Source: Candidatus Omnitrophota bacterium (GTDB lineage Bacteria > Omnitrophota > Gorgyraeia > B26-G9). Taken from it: a stretch of 7,692 nucleotides of DNA. The translations under genes were made by a program, and so were the position numbers. Position 1 is the first letter of the stretch. Every line of letters starts with the position of its first letter. Of the stretch, positions 6,360-7,692 are shown piece by piece. The stretch covers positions 1-7,692 of the forward strand of contig QNCH01000066.1 of the NCBI GenBank assembly GCA_003645745.1, in the 5' to 3' direction. The notes under the pieces were generated by a model, which had not been told where the DNA came from, ran no database searches, and saw only the letters and a program-made list of their open reading frames with translations.

Positions 6360-6394
6360 GAAACCTTTGTAGGTTCCTTACCTCTGGTAAGGAC
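6324..6394 (-). ncRNA. Candidate small RNA (about 71 nt)
   Basis: Read on the minus strand, a good promoter (6430-6401) would start RNA near G6394. The RNA opens with a perfect 7-bp hairpin, CCTTACC-AGA-GGTAAGG (6392-6376), followed by a 4-bp hairpin AACC/GGTT (6375-6362) and a 9-bp terminator stem with a U run (6359-6324). No start codon or reading frame of any length is present, so it is most likely a structured non-coding RNA. It is transcribed towards the 3' end of the DUF3800 operon and stops 58 bases short of it. It does not match a family that I recognise. Alternatively it could be a short leader fragment. Confidence 0.55.
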
Positions 6395-6400
6395 AATTAA

Positions 6401-6430
6401 ACTATACCACATATTGAGTGGAAAAGTCAA
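6401..6430 (-). promoter_or_regulatory. Promoter of the candidate small RNA
   Basis: On the minus strand, -35 TTGACT (6430-6425), an 18-base spacer, and an extended -10 TGG-TATAGT (hexamer 6406-6401). This is the strongest promoter-like match near this locus, and it sits at the right distance from the first hairpin. Confidence 0.6.
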
Positions 6431-6459
6431 GGAGTTTTGGGTAAGTTTAGCAATCGGTG

Positions 6460-6560
6460 AGAAGCTGCGAAATAATACTCTATTATTCTTTTTTCGCGTT
6501 TTTTCTCAAGCGACACATAAAGAGAAACAGGTGTAAAACAGTAATTATTTCACAGCTTCT
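6460..6560. repeat. 17-bp inverted-repeat pair, 67 bases apart
   Basis: The arm at 6460-6476 (AGAAGCTGCGAAATAAT) is the reverse complement of 6544-6560 (ATTATTTCACAGCTTCT) with one mismatch. The intervening bases are T-rich on the left and A-rich on the right. The size and layout would fit a small non-autonomous element or a long RNA stem-loop. No clear target-site duplication is seen and no gene lies inside. Confidence 0.55.
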
Positions 6561-6585
6561 GAGTGAAGATGGGTTTCAGTTATGG

Positions 6586-6608
6586 ATTCCCTGCAAGCAG
6601 GGAATGAC
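6586..6608 (-). repeat. ATTCCC-N8-GGGAAT palindrome, short form
   Basis: ATTCCCTGCAAGCAGGGAAT (6586-6605) is a perfect palindrome, flanked by GG on the left and TGAC completing a GTCATTCCC end on the minus strand. The layout is that of the dispersed dRS3-type repeats described in Neisseria. A longer relative lies at 7228-7294 in the other orientation, so this is a dispersed family in this genome. Confidence 0.7.
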
Positions 6609-6690
6609 ACAAAAGGCATGACAAACGGGGCAAGTGTGACAACAACTAAGTATAACCATGATATTTTAAACACAGAAAGTGCAAAAAGAG

Positions 6691-7173
6691 ATGACTGAAT
6701 TAATCTTAAATTATTTTAAAGGTTTGCCTGAAACCTGGATTGTAATAATTCTTGCAGCAATGCCTGTTTCTGAATTAAGGGGAGCTATCCCGGTTGGCAT
6801 TATTATGGGTCTTGCGCCAATAACAGTATTTGGACTGGCAATTTTGGGTAATTTATTGCCTGTAATGCCGTTGCTTTATTTACTTGATCCTGTTTCCCGT
6901 AAACTGCGTAAATTTAAATTATGGAAGAATTTTTTTGACTGGCTCTTTGCGCGCACAAAAAAAAGGGCTGGAATCATTGAAAAATATGAATTATTAGGAT
7001 TGATTATTCTGGTAGCGATTCCTTTGCCAATGACCGGCGCATGGACAGGGTGTATTGCCGCGTCTTTATTTGGCTTGAATAAGCAGAAGTCATTTTTTGC
7101 TGTAGCAATTGGAGTTTTTATCGCAGGAGTAATTGTTTCTCTGCTTACTTTAGGCGCAAAGGGATTATTTTAA
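6691..7173 (+). CDS. Small multidrug export family membrane protein (COG2426)
   Basis: About 160 residues, an inner-membrane protein with roughly four hydrophobic segments. Numbered from the upstream GTG, these are about 20-42, 47-70, 104-128 and 138-160. Family hallmarks are PVSELRGAIPVGI near the first segment, the GNLLPV turn (57-62), and IPLPMTGAWTG (114-124) before the last part. The family is named for a small multidrug exporter, but its true substrate is generally unknown. The length is normal for the family. The start is uncertain: ATG at 6691 or GTG at 6679; neither has a well-spaced strong ribosome site (AGAAAG at 6674-6679 is 11 bases before the ATG and abuts the GTG). It is followed by a long hairpin repeat and then priA in the same direction. 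Confidence 0.85.
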   Translation: MTELILNYFKGLPETWIVIILAAMPVSELRGAIPVGIIMGLAPITVFGLAILGNLLPVMPLLYLLDPVSRKLRKFKLWKNFFDWLFARTKKRAGIIEKYELLGLIILVAIPLPMTGAWTGCIAASLFGLNKQKSFFAVAIGVFIAGVIVSLLTLGAKGLF

Positions 7174-7227
7174 TAAATTTCCTTTTTAAGGCGTTCATTT
7201 TTAAAGGATTACAAAAAGAAAGTTTTT

Positions 7228-7294
7228 GTCATTCCCTGCATAGCAGGACAGACGCCCGCAATCTTTTAGTGGGCCTGTCCTGCTTGCAGGGAAT
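7228..7294 (+). repeat. Long hairpin of the ATTCCC family, possible terminator
   Basis: GTC-ATTCCCTGCA (7231-7240) pairs with TGCAGGGAAT (7285-7294); after a one-base bulge, AGCAGGACAG (7242-7251) pairs with CTGTCCTGCT (7275-7284); after a two-base bulge, GCCCGC (7254-7259) pairs with GTGGGC (7269-7274) with one G-T pair. The stem totals 26 pairs with a nine-base loop. The outer part matches the short palindrome at 6586-6605. A T5 run (7299-7303) follows a few bases later, so the hairpin may also end transcription of the membrane-protein gene. Confidence 0.75.
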
Positions 7295-7309
7295 CTAATT
7301 TTTAAAGTT

Positions 7310-7692
7310 ATGCAGGATAAAATATATGTTCAGGTTGCAGTAAATTTGCCGTTTAAAAGCTTATTTGATTATTCTGTGCCTGAGCAATTTAAAAGTTTAA
7401 TTAAAGTAGGCAAAAGAGTTTGGATCCCTTTTAGGAATAGAGTTATTAGCGGCTGTATTGTTAAAATTTCTCCAGTCACAAAAATTCCCAGAGTAAAAGA
7501 AATTAAAGATATTATTGATCCTGAGCCTTTTTTTTCTCCGGATATATTAGAATTAACTAAGTGGATAGCTGTTTATTATTTTTGTTCATGGGGGGAGGCA
7601 ATTGAAGCTGCAATACCCGCGCCTTTTAAAAAAGGAAATATTTCTCTCCGTGTAAGAAAGAAACAAAATATCTGGTTAATGCATAACGCTGA
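7310..7692 (+). CDS. priA: Primosomal protein N' (PriA helicase), N-terminal part
   Basis: An open frame of 127 codons that runs off the window end. It begins MQDKIYVQVAVNLPFKSLFD, then YSVPEQFKSLIKVGKRVWIP, and continues FRNRVISGCIV, the 3'-DNA-binding domain of PriA (residues 1 to about 100). Next comes LTKWIAVYYFCSWGEAIEAAIPAPF, the usual link into the winged-helix region. PriA recognises stalled replication forks and reloads DnaB; it is a core gene. The helicase motifs and zinc sites lie beyond the window. The ATG at 7310 puts the V.V.LP...(F)DY motif at the normal distance from the N-terminus. No clear ribosome site is seen upstream (the bases are T- and A-rich). Confidence 0.93.
   Translation, partial: MQDKIYVQVAVNLPFKSLFDYSVPEQFKSLIKVGKRVWIPFRNRVISGCIVKISPVTKIPRVKEIKDIIDPEPFFSPDILELTKWIAVYYFCSWGEAIEAAIPAPFKKGNISLRVRKKQNIWLMHNA

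Noticed and set aside
6636..6656. Promoter for the export gene (GTGACA ... TATAAC)
   Set aside because: The spacing is only nine bases, and no better -35 lies about 17 bases before TATAAC.

Overview
The window is AT-rich bacterial DNA, apparently from a Gram-negative organism: there is a broken outer-membrane beta-barrel gene with a signal peptide and a terminal Phe, and the tail of an ABC1/UbiB-type kinase. The gene style (a beta-barrel with an ALTSDD...DDSLAFFTRDS...GQRLTALRG core, RAYT transposases, many short palindromic repeats) resembles uncultivated Omnitrophota-like lineages, but that placement is from memory of such proteins and is only a guess.

Layout. Positions 3-119 are the 3' end of an ABC1-kinase gene. 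A REP-like palindrome follows at 132-163. The minus strand from 2422 to 184 is one beta-barrel gene broken by an in-frame TAA (2135-2137) and a one-base frameshift (about 1394-1422). A divergent promoter region (2416-2453) separates it from a plus-strand gene (2544-3524) for a TPR/ST7-like protein with a C-terminal SEC-C zinc motif. Right behind that gene lies a frameshifted scrap of a type I restriction-modification gene (3527-3704), whose stop codon lies in the GTAG tetranucleotide of a REP-like array (3701-3780).

The centre (3796-5040) is the most unusual part. A REP-associated tyrosine transposase (RAYT, HUH/Y1 family) is fused in frame to a complete RadC (JAMM) domain. Copies of the same REP-like repeat lie upstream of the gene, inside the transposase reading frame (where its 18-bp period encodes an ETVPYQ hexapeptide repeat), and, inverted, exactly at the transposase-RadC junction. 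This looks like a transposase unit that landed on the start of radC and took over its expression.

Next comes a two-gene operon (5203-6266) of a DUF3800 (RNase H-like) protein and a 121-aa protein that may belong to the BECR/RelE-like nuclease fold. The two genes overlap by one base. A good candidate small RNA (about 71 nt, minus strand, 6394-6324) with its own promoter and terminator points towards that operon. The RM scrap, RAYT, RadC and nuclease-like genes together suggest an accessory or defence-type patch. The 424-bp gap 6267-6690 holds the small RNA, a 17-bp inverted-repeat pair 67 bp apart, and an ATTCCC-N8-GGGAAT palindrome.

The right end looks like core genome again: a small multidrug-export family membrane protein (6691-7173), a long hairpin repeat (7228-7294) and the first 127 codons of priA (7310 to the window edge).
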